From Acidobacteriota bacterium (lineage in GTDB: Bacteria; Acidobacteriota; Thermoanaerobaculia; Multivoradales; JBCCEF01), in the NCBI GenBank assembly GCA_039028635.1, contig JBCCHV010000007.1, positions 62,001 to 126,000 of the forward strand: a stretch of DNA of 64,000 nucleotides, written 5' to 3'. Both the position numbers and the translations under genes were made by a program. Below are positions 25,015 through 33,396 of this stretch, one piece after another (position 1 is the first letter of the stretch; each line of letters starts with the position of its first letter). The notes beneath the pieces are model-generated. The model was not told the DNA's origin and did not search any database. It was given only the letters and a program-made list of their open reading frames with translations.

Positions 25015-26385
25015 ATCGCGGTCGTAGTCGTCTTCGTAGCGCACGATGTCGTCCTCGCCGAAGTAGCTGCCGATCTGAACCTCGACGATCTCGACGACCT
25101 CCGCACCGGGGTTTTCGATGCGGTGCTTGGCGCCTTGGGGGATGAAGACCGCTTCGCCAGCGCTGGGCGCCAAGATCTCGCCGTCGAGCACGATGCGGGG
25201 GGTGCCCTGGACGATTACCCAGTGTTCACTGCGGTGTCGGTGGGACTGGTAGGAGAGTCGCTGGCCGGGCGCGACGCGCAGGATTTTCGACTTGAACCGG
25301 TCGCTGTCCCGGAGGATCTCGAAGGACCCCCACGGGCGCTCCTCGAAGGCGTGTTGATGGGCCTCGGAACGCCCCGCGGCGGCGAGCTGCCGGACCACTT
25401 CCTTGACGCCTTGGGTGGCGCCCCGGCGGGTGATCAACAGGGCGTCGGCGGTATCGACGATGCGCAGGTCCGAGACCCCCGCCAATCCGTAGACCCGCGA
25501 GCCGTGAGGGAAGACGAAGTTGCCCTCGCCCTCGACCTCGACGACGTTCTCGCCGGAAGACCGGACGCGGGCGACTTCGTCCCAGCTCCCGAGGTCACTC
25601 CAACCGATGCCGCAAGGCACCGTGGCGAGCTCTTCGAGTTTTTCCATGATCCCGTAGTCGAGACTTTCGCTGGGAAGGTCGCCATAGACCTCGGCGAGGT
25701 TGCCGAGGTCCGACCGCAAGCGACGGAGGCCCGACCAGAGTTCGGGCATGAAGCGTTCGAAGGCGGCGATCATGGTGTCGGCTCGGAAGACGAACATGCC
25801 GGCATTCCAGAAGAACCGGCCGGCGGCGAGGAAGTCTTCCGCCGTCTGGCGGTCGGGCTTTTCGCGGAAGCCGAGGGAGCGGTAGGCGGCCAGGGGGGGC
25901 TCTCCGACCAGGAGCTGGTCGGAGACCTCGATGTAGCCATAGCCGGTGGCGGGCTCCGTGGGGCGAATGCCGAGGGTCACCACCGGCCCCTCGGAGGCAC
26001 AGCGGGCGGCGATCTCGACGGCGGCTTCGAAGGCCGCCTGGTCGGCGATCAGGTGGTCCGCCGGGAAGATCCCCACGATTTCGTCGCGGCGGCCCTCGAG
26101 CTCGAGCTGGCGGCAGAGCAGAGCGACGGCCGGCGCGGTGTTGCGCGCAGAGGGCTCGTAGAGGGCGCGGTCCGGCGCGATGCCAGCCTGCTCCAGAGTT
26201 GTCCCGGTGAGATGCTCGCTACCGCGCACGGCGATCACCCGCGGCTCCCCGAGGGGCTGCAGCCGCCGCAGCGTCTTGAGGAGCAGGGACTCATCGAGCA
26301 GGAGGTTGAATTGCTTCGGGAAGGAGGCGCGGGAGACAGGCCAGAGGCGGGTGCCGGACCCCCCCGAAAGAACGGCTGGAATCAT
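25012..26385 (-). CDS. manC: Mannose-1-phosphate guanylyltransferase / mannose-6-phosphate isomerase (type II PMI)
   Basis: The N-terminal nucleotidyltransferase has the signature LSGGSGTRLWP (6-16), FPADHL and FREKP. The C-terminal cupin (about 345-450) carries YQSHRHRSEHW and EAVFIPQGAKHRIEN, the isomerase zinc site. The 457-residue protein makes GDP-mannose for polysaccharide or glycan synthesis. The stop codon TAG (25012-25014) is the first three bases of the MITE-like repeat, so the native C-terminus may have been altered by insertion, though the length is normal for the family. A large inverted repeat lies in the leader. Confidence 0.93.
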   Translation of the reverse strand: MIPAVLSGGSGTRLWPVSRASFPKQFNLLLDESLLLKTLRRLQPLGEPRVIAVRGSEHLTGTTLEQAGIAPDRALYEPSARNTAPAVALLCRQLELEGRRDEIVGIFPADHLIADQAAFEAAVEIAARCASEGPVVTLGIRPTEPATGYGYIEVSDQLLVGEPPLAAYRSLGFREKPDRQTAEDFLAAGRFFWNAGMFVFRADTMIAAFERFMPELWSGLRRLRSDLGNLAEVYGDLPSESLDYGIMEKLEELATVPCGIGWSDLGSWDEVARVRSSGENVVEVEGEGNFVFPHGSRVYGLAGVSDLRIVDTADALLITRRGATQGVKEVVRQLAAAGRSEAHQHAFEERPWGSFEILRDSDRFKSKILRVAPGQRLSYQSHRHRSEHWVIVQGTPRIVLDGEILAPSAGEAVFIPQGAKHRIENPGAEVVEIVEVQIGSYFGEDDIVRYEDDYDRD

Positions 26386-26394
26386 GGGATCTCT

Positions 26395-26449
26395 CTCGAA
26401 AACGGTTCGCGATCCTCTCCGCGAACGGGCGGATCATATCGTTTTCGAG
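26395..26449 (-). promoter_or_regulatory. Nested inverted repeat in the manC leader
   Basis: CTCGAAAACG (26395-26404) pairs with CGTTTTCGAG (26440-26449), and the adjoining GTTCGCG (26405-26411) pairs with CGCGAAC (26420-26426). The structure starts 10 nt upstream of the manC ATG and lies downstream of the anti-sigma stop. It could be an attenuating leader hairpin for manC or a processing/termination structure for the sigma operon; no T tract follows. Confidence 0.5.
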
Positions 26450-26486
26450 GCGTCGCCGCGCCGCGATATCGCTGCGGCCGAGGACT

Positions 26487-27116
26487 TCAGGGGCGTGGTG
26501 GACGAATCGTCACCACGGTGTCGCCGTCGCGCAGCGTCACCGCCCCGGCCGGATCCTCCAGCTCGGAGATCCACGGGTAGCGGCGGAGTCCGTCGCTCCA
26601 GGACAGCTCTTGCCCCTCGGCCTCGGCGCTCAGGCCGCGCTGGCGCCAGCCGTCCCCGTGCCACTCGAAGGTGCGTTCCGCGATCTGGACCTGCTGCATT
26701 TCCGGCTCCGCCCAGTCGACGGTTGGTCCGACGATGACCTCCGAGCCGCTGCGCTCGGCGCGCTCGAGGGCGACAGAGAAGAGGTAGGCGAAGAGCAGCA
26801 GGGCGATGATGACCCCGAAGAGGGAGAAGACCGACATGTCGCGACCGACGTTGCGCAAGCGATCTTCGAGGCTCTCGATGAAGCCCTGACGGGGCCCTTC
26901 GAGGGCGATTCGACGCTGGACGTGCTGCGCCAGGATCGGTGGCGGCGCGGCGCGCTCGAGGTGCTGTAGGCGACCGACCACTCGGCGCAGCGAGGCGAGC
27001 TCGGTGCGACAGCTGGGGCAGTCCGCCACGTGGCGCTCGACCCGCCGGCGGGTGTTCGCCGGGAGCTCGCCGTCGAGGTAGGCGGAGAGTAGCTCGAGGG
27101 AGGCGTGTCCGCTCAT
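26487..27116 (-). CDS. Membrane anti-sigma factor with zinc-finger (ZAS) domain
   Basis: The N-terminal zinc motif H29-x3-C33-x2-C36 (HVADCPSC) is the ZAS anti-sigma signature. One membrane helix (about 97-118, VFSLFGVIIALLLFAYLF) separates it from an outer domain (about 120-209) of unknown fold rich in Trp and Glu. It should hold the sigma factor encoded upstream (1-nt overlap) at the membrane until an envelope signal frees it. Length is 209 residues. Confidence 0.88.
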   Translation of the reverse strand: MSGHASLELLSAYLDGELPANTRRRVERHVADCPSCRTELASLRRVVGRLQHLERAAPPPILAQHVQRRIALEGPRQGFIESLEDRLRNVGRDMSVFSLFGVIIALLLFAYLFSVALERAERSGSEVIVGPTVDWAEPEMQQVQIAERTFEWHGDGWRQRGLSAEAEGQELSWSDGLRRYPWISELEDPAGAVTLRDGDTVVTIRPPRP

Positions 27117-27670
27117 CAGGTGTTCTCCAAAATACGCCGTAGGCGCTCCCGGCCGCGGGCCAGGCGGGAGCGCACGGTGCCGACCCGCACGCCGGTGACC
27201 TCGGCGATCTCGAGGTAGGTCAGGCCTTCCAGGTCGCGCAGCACCACCGCCTCGCGGAAGCGCCGCGGCAAACCGCCGAGGGCCTTCGCGACCTGGCGGC
27301 CGGCGTCCTCGGCGGCGGCCCGTTCCTCGGGGCTCCGGCGGGGATCGGGCAGGCGGCCGAGGGTCTCTTCATCGTCCGAAACCGCCGGCAAGCGGGTGCG
27401 CCCCAGCTCACTCCGGCAGTGGTTGAGGGCGATGCGGTAGATCCAGGTCTTGAGGCTGGCCCCGCCGCGGAACTTCGCCAAGTGGCGAAACACCCGCAAG
27501 AACACTTCCTGGGTGAGGTCAGAGGCTTGATCGCGGTTGCCGCTCAGCCGCCAGGAGAGGTTGAACACCATCTCGGCGTGGTGGGCGTAGACCTCTTCGA
27601 AGGCGCTGTCGTCGCCATAGCGATGACGTTCGACGATCTGTAGGTCGCGGGCTTGAGAAGCGGCGGTCAC
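27116..27670 (-). CDS. ECF RNA polymerase sigma factor
   Basis: Region 2 (about 20-90: HHAEMVFNLSWRLSG, DLTQEVFLRVFRHL, LKTWIYRIALNHC) and region 4 (about 125-182: LPRRFREAVVLRDLEGLTYLEIAEVTGV, split by a normal turn) are complete. GTG 27670 was chosen because it gives a 184-residue protein of normal ECF length; the frame stays open to 27877 but would overlap the Gre fusion gene. The stop overlaps the anti-sigma start. A GGAACTT-type promoter lies upstream. Confidence 0.92.
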   Translation of the reverse strand: MTAASQARDLQIVERHRYGDDSAFEEVYAHHAEMVFNLSWRLSGNRDQASDLTQEVFLRVFRHLAKFRGGASLKTWIYRIALNHCRSELGRTRLPAVSDDEETLGRLPDPRRSPEERAAAEDAGRQVAKALGGLPRRFREAVVLRDLEGLTYLEIAEVTGVRVGTVRSRLARGRERLRRILENT

Positions 27671-27733
27671 GATCGGTCTCTCGGAAAGCGTCGAGCTCTG
27701 CACCGGCCATCCGGTGAGAGAGCCTTCCTCGAT

Positions 27734-27762
27734 AGAGACCCGCGCCGAGCGGAGAAAGTTCC
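27734..27762 (-). promoter_or_regulatory. Candidate ECF-type, possibly autoregulated promoter
   Basis: On the minus strand GGAACTT (27756-27762), 16 nt, then GTCTCT (27734-27739). This resembles the GAACTT/TCTRA pattern of sigma-E-type promoters. It lies in the 100-bp gap between the Gre fusion gene and the sigma gene and would give a leader of about 55 nt. Confidence 0.55.
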
Positions 27763-27770
27763 CCGAAGGG

Positions 27771-29840
27771 TCAGGAGCGGGCGAGCTCGATGGCCTCGAC
27801 GGTGAGGCTCTGGCCGGCGACTTCGGCGGTCTCGCCGGGGGCCTTGCCGAGCAGGCCGGCGGCGAGCTCCGACTCATAGGAGACGATGCCGTTGTCGGGG
27901 TCGCTTTCCCACGGTCCGAGAATCGTCAGCACGGTGTCCTTCGCTCCCCCGGTCAGGCGGACCCGGGTGCCGACTCGCACCTGCGAGGGGTCGATCTGCT
28001 CGAAGCGGATGGGCTGAACCCGGCTGAGATCGTGGTTGAGGCTGGCGATCAGCGACGACAGGTACTCGTGGCGCTGGCGGGCCGACTTGTACTCGAAGTT
28101 CTCGCGCAGGTCGCCGAGGGCGCGGGCTTCTTCGATCGCCTTGCGATTGGCCGGAATCTCCACCGACACCAAGTTCTCGAACTCAGCACGCTTGGCGCTG
28201 ATCGACTCCTCGGTGGCGTAGAGGATGTCGCTGACCTCCCCATCGCCGCGCAGCTCCGGGAAGCGCAGCTCGAGGGCGGTGATCAGCTCTTCGCGCTCGT
28301 AGGTTTCGAGCATGCCGGCTCGGTCGATGGCATCGACCGCGGCGGAGGCCTGCTCGGCAGTCAGAGCCGAGAGCAGTCGCGGCACCGTGTTGCCGGACTC
28401 GAACAGCTTCTTTAGGCGCAGGCGGTAGGGGGCGAGCTCGTCGCGACCGAGGTAGACCAGAATCTGCTGTAGCAGACGCAGTGGGTTGCGCTGGCGCAGG
28501 CTTTCGTCCTCGGAAGCACCCTCGGCGAACCACACGAAGGCGCCCGGGGCGCGGTGGGGCTGGGTGAGGGTGGCGTCGAGGAAACGCTCGAAGCCCTTGC
28601 TGCCTTGGAGGCTGCGGGCCAGTACCTCGACGGCGCGGGTGTCCGGCTCGTGGGCGATGCGGTCGAGGAAGACGCCCAGGTGGTCGTCGCGCTCTTCGAA
28701 GACCAGGCGGTAGGCCTCTTCGCGCAGAGAGCGATCCTCGATGCCGCCGAACAGCTTTTTGAGATTGGAGGTCTCGCCGATCAGGGCAGCCGGCGACCAG
28801 GGCAGGTCTTCCGTCGGTAGGCCGGCGCGCTGCAGGGCGTACCAGATCTCGAAAGCCAGGCCGGGCTCGGTGACCAGCGATTCCACCGCCGTCTTGGCGA
28901 GCTCGGCGCCCATCTGAGCGCGCAAGTCTTCGTCCCGCGAGCCATCGCGGCGCAGCATGCTCATGCGCTGACGCACCGGGGCTTTGCGGAAGGCGATCCA
29001 CACCGACTCGACGGCGTCGCCACTCGATTCCGCCCAGGTGTAGGTTTGCTTGGGGCCGGCGAGCACCTGCGGATGCTTGCGGGCGGCGGCCCACCAGGAA
29101 GTCCACTTGGAGCTGGTGACCACGCCGTGCAAGGCCGACTTGATATCGCCTGCCTTCAGGGGGCGGTCGTAACTTTCGAGCAGCGCTCGGAGCACTTCCG
29201 ACGGATCTCCCTGAGCGGCCTTCTTGAGGCCTTCCGGGTCCTCCAGCTTGCGCCGCAGGATGTGCCCTTCGGGCAGAGGCGTCAGCAGCTTGGCGGCGGC
29301 CCGGAAGCCGACGTTCATGCCGGAGATGCGGTCGAAGTCGACCTTGAAGGCTTTGAGCGCGAAGTTGGTGTCGACGATGCGGCCGGCGCCCTTGCCGTCC
29401 ATCAGTACCACCGAGCCGCGCTCGAACTGCATCAGGGAGCGCAGCCGGTCGACCTTCTCCCAGACCTTCTTGAGGTCCTTGGGGGCGAGGTGCAGATTGA
29501 CCGTCTCGATCATCCCTTCGAGGGCCTGGCGCCCGCTGTAGATCTGACGCAGGGTCTCGAGAATGGCGGCGTGCAGGTCGTCGCCGGCGAGCAGCGGTCC
29601 GGCGAGCTCGAGGAGAGCCAGCCGCAGGCCCCAGAACTTGCGCTCCTGGAGCTGCTCGTCGAGCACTCCCAGAAGGGTGCGGGCACGATCCTGCTCGCCG
29701 CTGCCGACGAGGGCTCGCGCCGTCCCGACGAAGTAGTCCAGATCCGTCGCGTCCTGGTCGATTCGCGCCAGCCAGTCATCCTCGAGGGCATCGAAGTTGC
29801 CCTTCTCGATCTGGCCTCGGGTGTCTCTTGAAACAGCCAT
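27771..29840 (-). CDS. GreA/GreB-domain protein with large N-terminal helical extension
   Basis: About 540 residues of mostly helical, repeat-like sequence precede a complete Gre module (about 545-689). That module has a coiled coil with the acidic tip GDLRENFEY, matching the GreA Asp/Glu pair that stimulates RNA cleavage, and a C-terminal FKBP-like domain (VRLTGGAKDTVLTILG). Ordinary GreA is near 158 residues; a long GreA form is known in spirochaetes. It probably binds the RNA polymerase secondary channel through the Gre end, while the role of the N-terminal part is unknown. ATG 29840 is preferred over ATG 29864 because of the conserved-looking start; neither has a strong ribosome site. Confidence 0.8.
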   Translation of the reverse strand: MAVSRDTRGQIEKGNFDALEDDWLARIDQDATDLDYFVGTARALVGSGEQDRARTLLGVLDEQLQERKFWGLRLALLELAGPLLAGDDLHAAILETLRQIYSGRQALEGMIETVNLHLAPKDLKKVWEKVDRLRSLMQFERGSVVLMDGKGAGRIVDTNFALKAFKVDFDRISGMNVGFRAAAKLLTPLPEGHILRRKLEDPEGLKKAAQGDPSEVLRALLESYDRPLKAGDIKSALHGVVTSSKWTSWWAAARKHPQVLAGPKQTYTWAESSGDAVESVWIAFRKAPVRQRMSMLRRDGSRDEDLRAQMGAELAKTAVESLVTEPGLAFEIWYALQRAGLPTEDLPWSPAALIGETSNLKKLFGGIEDRSLREEAYRLVFEERDDHLGVFLDRIAHEPDTRAVEVLARSLQGSKGFERFLDATLTQPHRAPGAFVWFAEGASEDESLRQRNPLRLLQQILVYLGRDELAPYRLRLKKLFESGNTVPRLLSALTAEQASAAVDAIDRAGMLETYEREELITALELRFPELRGDGEVSDILYATEESISAKRAEFENLVSVEIPANRKAIEEARALGDLRENFEYKSARQRHEYLSSLIASLNHDLSRVQPIRFEQIDPSQVRVGTRVRLTGGAKDTVLTILGPWESDPDNGIVSYESELAAGLLGKAPGETAEVAGQSLTVEAIELARS

Positions 29841-29896
29841 CGTGAAGAAAGCGCAACATAGCACACAACGGGAGCCGGTATCGATACCATTTCGCC

Positions 29897-30631
29897 ATGG
29901 ACGAGTCCGCCGCTGCCGACCTCGCCAGCCGCCTACGCCAGGTGGAGGCGGAAGAGCTCCTGCGCTTGGTTCGCGAGCTGCCCGACGAACAGCTACGGGG
30001 CGCCGCCGCGAGGCAGGCGTTGCGCAACCCCTTCGCCGGCTCCGAGGTGATCGTCGCTCTGCTTCGCCGGCCGGCCCTGCGTCACGTCTACGAGCTGCGC
30101 CGGGACATCGCCTTTCATCCGCAGACGCCGGAGGCCCGGGCCCTCGAGCTGCTGCCGACGCTCTTCTGGCGCGATCTGGCGGCCCTCGGGACCGAGATGC
30201 GGGTCCGACCCACCCTGCGGCGGGCCGCTGACCGTCATCTCATCCGCCGCTTCACCGGCCTCTCCTTGGGCGAGAAAATCGCCCTCGCCAAGCGCGCCGG
30301 GCCGGTTCTGATGAGCCATGCGCGCAGCGACCCCAGTCCGGCGGTGATCGCGGCACTGCTCGACAATCCGCGGCTGACGGAGGGCCTGCTGGCGCCGCTG
30401 CTGCAGCGCGAGGACGTCAATCCGGCGGTGCTCGAGGTGATCGCCCGCAGCCGCCGCTGGGGCCAGCGCTACGGCATCCGGCGGGCCCTGTGCAGCAATC
30501 GCCGGACGCCCCTCGCCACCGCCTTGGCGCTCCTGCCGCTGCTCAAGAAGGCGGACCAGCGGGCCCTCGCCCGGGACCGCCGGGCGGCGCCGCCGGTGCG
30601 GCGCCGAGCCAAGCTGCTCGCCGGTGGTTGA
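29897..30631 (+). CDS. Helical-repeat hypothetical protein, paralogue of the gene at 31654
   Basis: The 244-residue protein is nearly all alpha-helical with HEAT-like spacing (DPSPAVIAALLDNPRL, VNPAVLEVIARSRRW). Its C-terminal third aligns with that of the gene at 31654: SRRWGQRYGIRRALCSNRRTP here against SRRWVSKYKIASALVHNPRTP there, and ALARDR against SLSRDR. The very basic C-terminus (RRAAPPVRRRAKLL) suggests nucleic-acid or acidic-partner binding. It is divergent from the Gre fusion gene. No assigned function is known to me. Confidence 0.7.
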   Translation: MDESAAADLASRLRQVEAEELLRLVRELPDEQLRGAAARQALRNPFAGSEVIVALLRRPALRHVYELRRDIAFHPQTPEARALELLPTLFWRDLAALGTEMRVRPTLRRAADRHLIRRFTGLSLGEKIALAKRAGPVLMSHARSDPSPAVIAALLDNPRLTEGLLAPLLQREDVNPAVLEVIARSRRWGQRYGIRRALCSNRRTPLATALALLPLLKKADQRALARDRRAAPPVRRRAKLLAGG

Positions 30632-30705
30632 GGCCGGTGGGGACGAGTGCCGGCCGGAGGCGCCCGTGGTGCCCTTCCGGGGCATGGGCTTGATATGGTT
30701 AAGTC

Positions 30706-30714
30706 TGGTACAAT
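30706..30714 (+). promoter_or_regulatory. Extended -10 promoter of the RodZ-like gene
   Basis: TGGTACAAT forms a TGn-extended -10 box; no well-spaced -35 box is seen. Transcription would begin near 30721, giving a very short leader to ATG 30728. Confidence 0.45.
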
Positions 30715-30727
30715 CTTAAGTTTAGAG

Positions 30728-31657
30728 ATGGGAGAGCCGCAGATCTCACCGATGCCGCGCCAGCGGACCCCGCGGTCCCCTTCGGACGACGCCCTCGGTT
30801 CGTCCGACGAGGGGCGTAAACCGCCATGGCAAAAGGAAGGATCGAGCGCTGACGAGGCGTCCTTCGGGCGCTGGCTGCGGCGCCAGCGGGAGGTGCGTGA
30901 GATCGACCTGCGAGAGATCGCCGACCGCACCAAGATCAGCCTCCGTTACCTCAAGGCGATGGAGCAGGATCGCTTCGATCTACTGCCGGCGCCGGTGTTC
31001 GCCCGTGGCTTCCTGCGCGAGTATGCACGCTACGTCGGACTGAGTCCCGACGAAGTGGTCAATTTCTACCTCTCGGCTCACGAGGAGATGGAGGCTCTCG
31101 ACGACGAGGGGACGGTCACGCCGCGTCACCGCAGCTCCGTCCTGCGTCACGGATTGCTGCTCGCCCTGGCCGTCGCGCTGATGGTGGCACTGGCGGTTTA
31201 CGTCGCCTTCTATCTCGAGAATCGCCGCTCCGCCGCGCCCGCCGAAGAGGCGCCCGCGGCGGCGGTGCCGTCGCCGCCGGAGGATGCGGCTCCGGTGTTG
31301 CGCGGCGCCGCCCCTGCCGCCCTGCCGGCCACGATGGCGCCAAGCCCCGAGGCGGCTGCTGCAGCGGTGCCGAGGGCACCCCTCGAGGTGACCCTCGACT
31401 TCACCGCCGAGTGCTGGGTCGAGGCGCTGATCGACGGCCGTCAGCGTCTCAGCGAGCTGCACGTGCAGGGAGAGTCCCTGTCGTTGACGGCGGAGTCCGA
31501 GGTCCTGTTGCGCAAGATCGGCAATGCCGCCGGCGTCGAAGTGCACGTCAACGGTCGGCCCTTCCCGCTCGATGGCTCGGCCGGCCAGGTGGTTCGGGAT
31601 GTGCGTATCGACCTCGAAGTAGTGGAGGGCCTCCAGACCGAGGCTCCGGCGGTGTGA
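30728..31657 (+). CDS. RodZ-like HTH membrane protein with DUF4115 domain
   Basis: A charged N-terminal tail leads into an Xre-type HTH of the RodZ family (about 45-115; LRRQREVREIDLREIADRT, KISLRYLKAME, FARGFLREYARYVGL). One membrane helix (about 142-165) and an Ala/Pro linker follow, then an outer DUF4115 beta domain (about 220-300; CWVEALIDG). RodZ ties MreB filaments to the membrane and helps set cell shape. ATG 30728 is used; ATG 30752 and an upstream GTG 30647 are alternatives. The next gene overlaps by 4 nt. Confidence 0.85.
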   Translation: MGEPQISPMPRQRTPRSPSDDALGSSDEGRKPPWQKEGSSADEASFGRWLRRQREVREIDLREIADRTKISLRYLKAMEQDRFDLLPAPVFARGFLREYARYVGLSPDEVVNFYLSAHEEMEALDDEGTVTPRHRSSVLRHGLLLALAVALMVALAVYVAFYLENRRSAAPAEEAPAAAVPSPPEDAAPVLRGAAPAALPATMAPSPEAAAAAVPRAPLEVTLDFTAECWVEALIDGRQRLSELHVQGESLSLTAESEVLLRKIGNAAGVEVHVNGRPFPLDGSAGQVVRDVRIDLEVVEGLQTEAPAV

Positions 31658-32682
31658 CCGCTCGCTCCGACGATCTTCTCCAACAAGTCGTCACGGGAGA
31701 CAATCGCCAGCTCAAGTCGCTGGCGGCCCAGGGACTGCTGCCGGTCGAGCCGGCCGATCTGATCCCGGTTCAGGTCGCCCTTTCGGCGGGCGAGGATCCC
31801 CAGCTCGCCCTCGAGGCCGATGCCGCTCTGCGCCGCCTCGAGCCCGAGATGGTGAGTCATTTTCTCGAGCGCCAGGCGAGTCAGGCGGAGATCGCCTTCT
31901 TCGCCCGCTCGGTGCGCCATCCGCTGATCATGGAAACCATCCTGGCGCGGCGCGACGTTTCCCGCGAGCTACTGGTGGAGCTCGCCGGCAATCTCGAGCC
32001 GGACTTCCAGGAGCTTTTGCTGCTGCGCCAAGATGTCGTGGTCGAGGAGCCGGCGGTCCTCGATGCGTTGGAGGGCAATCCTCAGGTCAGCAGCTACTCC
32101 CGGCGGCGCATTCGCGAGTACCGGGAGCACCTCTTGCCGCGGCCGCGGCGCGATGATCTGGAACCGGATCATCCCGAGTACGAGGCGACGGACGAGGAGC
32201 TCGAGGCGGCCATCGCCCAAGTGCAAGACGAGCTACCGCCGGAGGAGGGCGAGGAGCCGGCGGACGAGCTCACCGGGCTGACGGAATCCCAGATCCGGAT
32301 GCTTCCGGTGCCGGCTCGCATGCGCTTGACCCGCGGCGCTCGCCACAGCCTGCGCGCCATCCTGGTGCGGGATCCGAATCCTTATGTCGCGGTCGCGGTA
32401 CTCAAGTTCAATGCCGTCACCGAGCAGGAGATCGAGCAGATTTCCTACAGTCGGCTGGTGGTCGAGGAGGTTCTCGAGCACATCCTGCGATCGCGTCGTT
32501 GGGTCAGTAAATACAAGATTGCCTCCGCCTTGGTGCATAATCCCCGCACTCCGGTCGGCGCAGCGGTGCGCATGGTGCCGAGATTGTCGGTCAGGGATCT
32601 GCGGAGCTTGAGTCGAGACCGCAATGTGGCGGAACCGGTTCGCGCGACTGCAGGACGTTTGTATAGAATAAAGCGTCGATAG
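31654..32682 (+). CDS. Helical-repeat hypothetical protein, paralogue of the gene at 29897
   Basis: The GTG start overlaps the RodZ-like stop (GTGA). The 342-residue protein is made of helical repeats (about 1-150 and 210-342) separated by an acidic insert (EATDEELEAAIAQVQDEL, then EEGEEP). The C-terminal repeat with SRRW, NPRTPVGAA and SLSRDRNVAEPVR is shared with the gene at 29897. The fold is likely HEAT-like and the end is basic (RLYRIKRR). Translational coupling to the RodZ-like gene suggests a joint function. No family name can be given with confidence. Confidence 0.72.
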   Translation: MTARSDDLLQQVVTGDNRQLKSLAAQGLLPVEPADLIPVQVALSAGEDPQLALEADAALRRLEPEMVSHFLERQASQAEIAFFARSVRHPLIMETILARRDVSRELLVELAGNLEPDFQELLLLRQDVVVEEPAVLDALEGNPQVSSYSRRRIREYREHLLPRPRRDDLEPDHPEYEATDEELEAAIAQVQDELPPEEGEEPADELTGLTESQIRMLPVPARMRLTRGARHSLRAILVRDPNPYVAVAVLKFNAVTEQEIEQISYSRLVVEEVLEHILRSRRWVSKYKIASALVHNPRTPVGAAVRMVPRLSVRDLRSLSRDRNVAEPVRATAGRLYRIKRR

Positions 32683-32751
32683 ATCCGGCCGCGTGCGCTC
32701 CGCGGAGATCAGGATCCAGGCATTTCGCCTTTACCCTCGGGATCGATCAGA

Positions 32752-33396
32752 GTGGCCAAGAATTACTACGACATCCTGGGCCTCGGCCAGAATGCGACCG
32801 ACGCCCAGATCCGGGAGCGCTTCAAGGCGATGGCCCGTGAGCGCCATCCGGATCGCTTCCAGGGGGCCGAAAAGGCCGATGCCGAGGTCGCTTTCCAAGA
32901 TCTGACGGAGGCCTTCAACGTCCTCCTCAACGCCGAGCGCCGGCGCCAGCACGATCTCGAGCTGGCCAATCCGGAGGCGGACCAGCAGGGGGTCGATTCG
33001 GCGCAGCTGGCGCGGGTTTACCTGCAGCGCGGCGTCAAGTCCTACCGCGAAAAAAATTATCTCCAGGCGGCCGACAACTTCGATCGAGCCACCAAGGCCG
33101 AGCCCGAGAACGCCCTCGGCTGGTACAATTTGGCTCTCGCCTGCAGTCATCAGCAGCGCTGGATGTCGCGCTCTCTGACGGCGATCGCCAAGGCCTGCGA
33201 GCTCGCCCCCATGAACGTCACCTACCTCAAGACCGCGGGACGATTGCACGCCCGCGGGGGGCGTCTGACGCAAGCCGAGAAATACTACGAGCAGGCCCTC
33301 ACCTGGGGCGGTGAGGACGAGACCATTCGCCGTCAGCTCGACGAGGTGCGGAGCTCCAAACGACCGCGCTCCGGTCTCTTCGGGAGGGGGAGCTGA
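32752..33396 (+). CDS. J-domain protein with TPR repeats
   Basis: The J domain (1-70) keeps the HPD tripeptide at 32-34 (ERHPDRF), so it should stimulate an Hsp70 ATPase. Residues about 80-190 form three TPR units (LQRGVKSYREKNYLQAADNF, split at its turn; GWYNLALACS; AEKYYEQALTWG). No zinc-finger or substrate domain of classic DnaJ is present. The GTG start is followed at once by the conserved KNYYDILGL. The next gene overlaps in TGATG. This mix suggests a dedicated co-chaperone for a specific complex. Confidence 0.85.
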   Translation: MAKNYYDILGLGQNATDAQIRERFKAMARERHPDRFQGAEKADAEVAFQDLTEAFNVLLNAERRRQHDLELANPEADQQGVDSAQLARVYLQRGVKSYREKNYLQAADNFDRATKAEPENALGWYNLALACSHQQRWMSRSLTAIAKACELAPMNVTYLKTAGRLHARGGRLTQAEKYYEQALTWGGEDETIRRQLDEVRSSKRPRSGLFGRGS

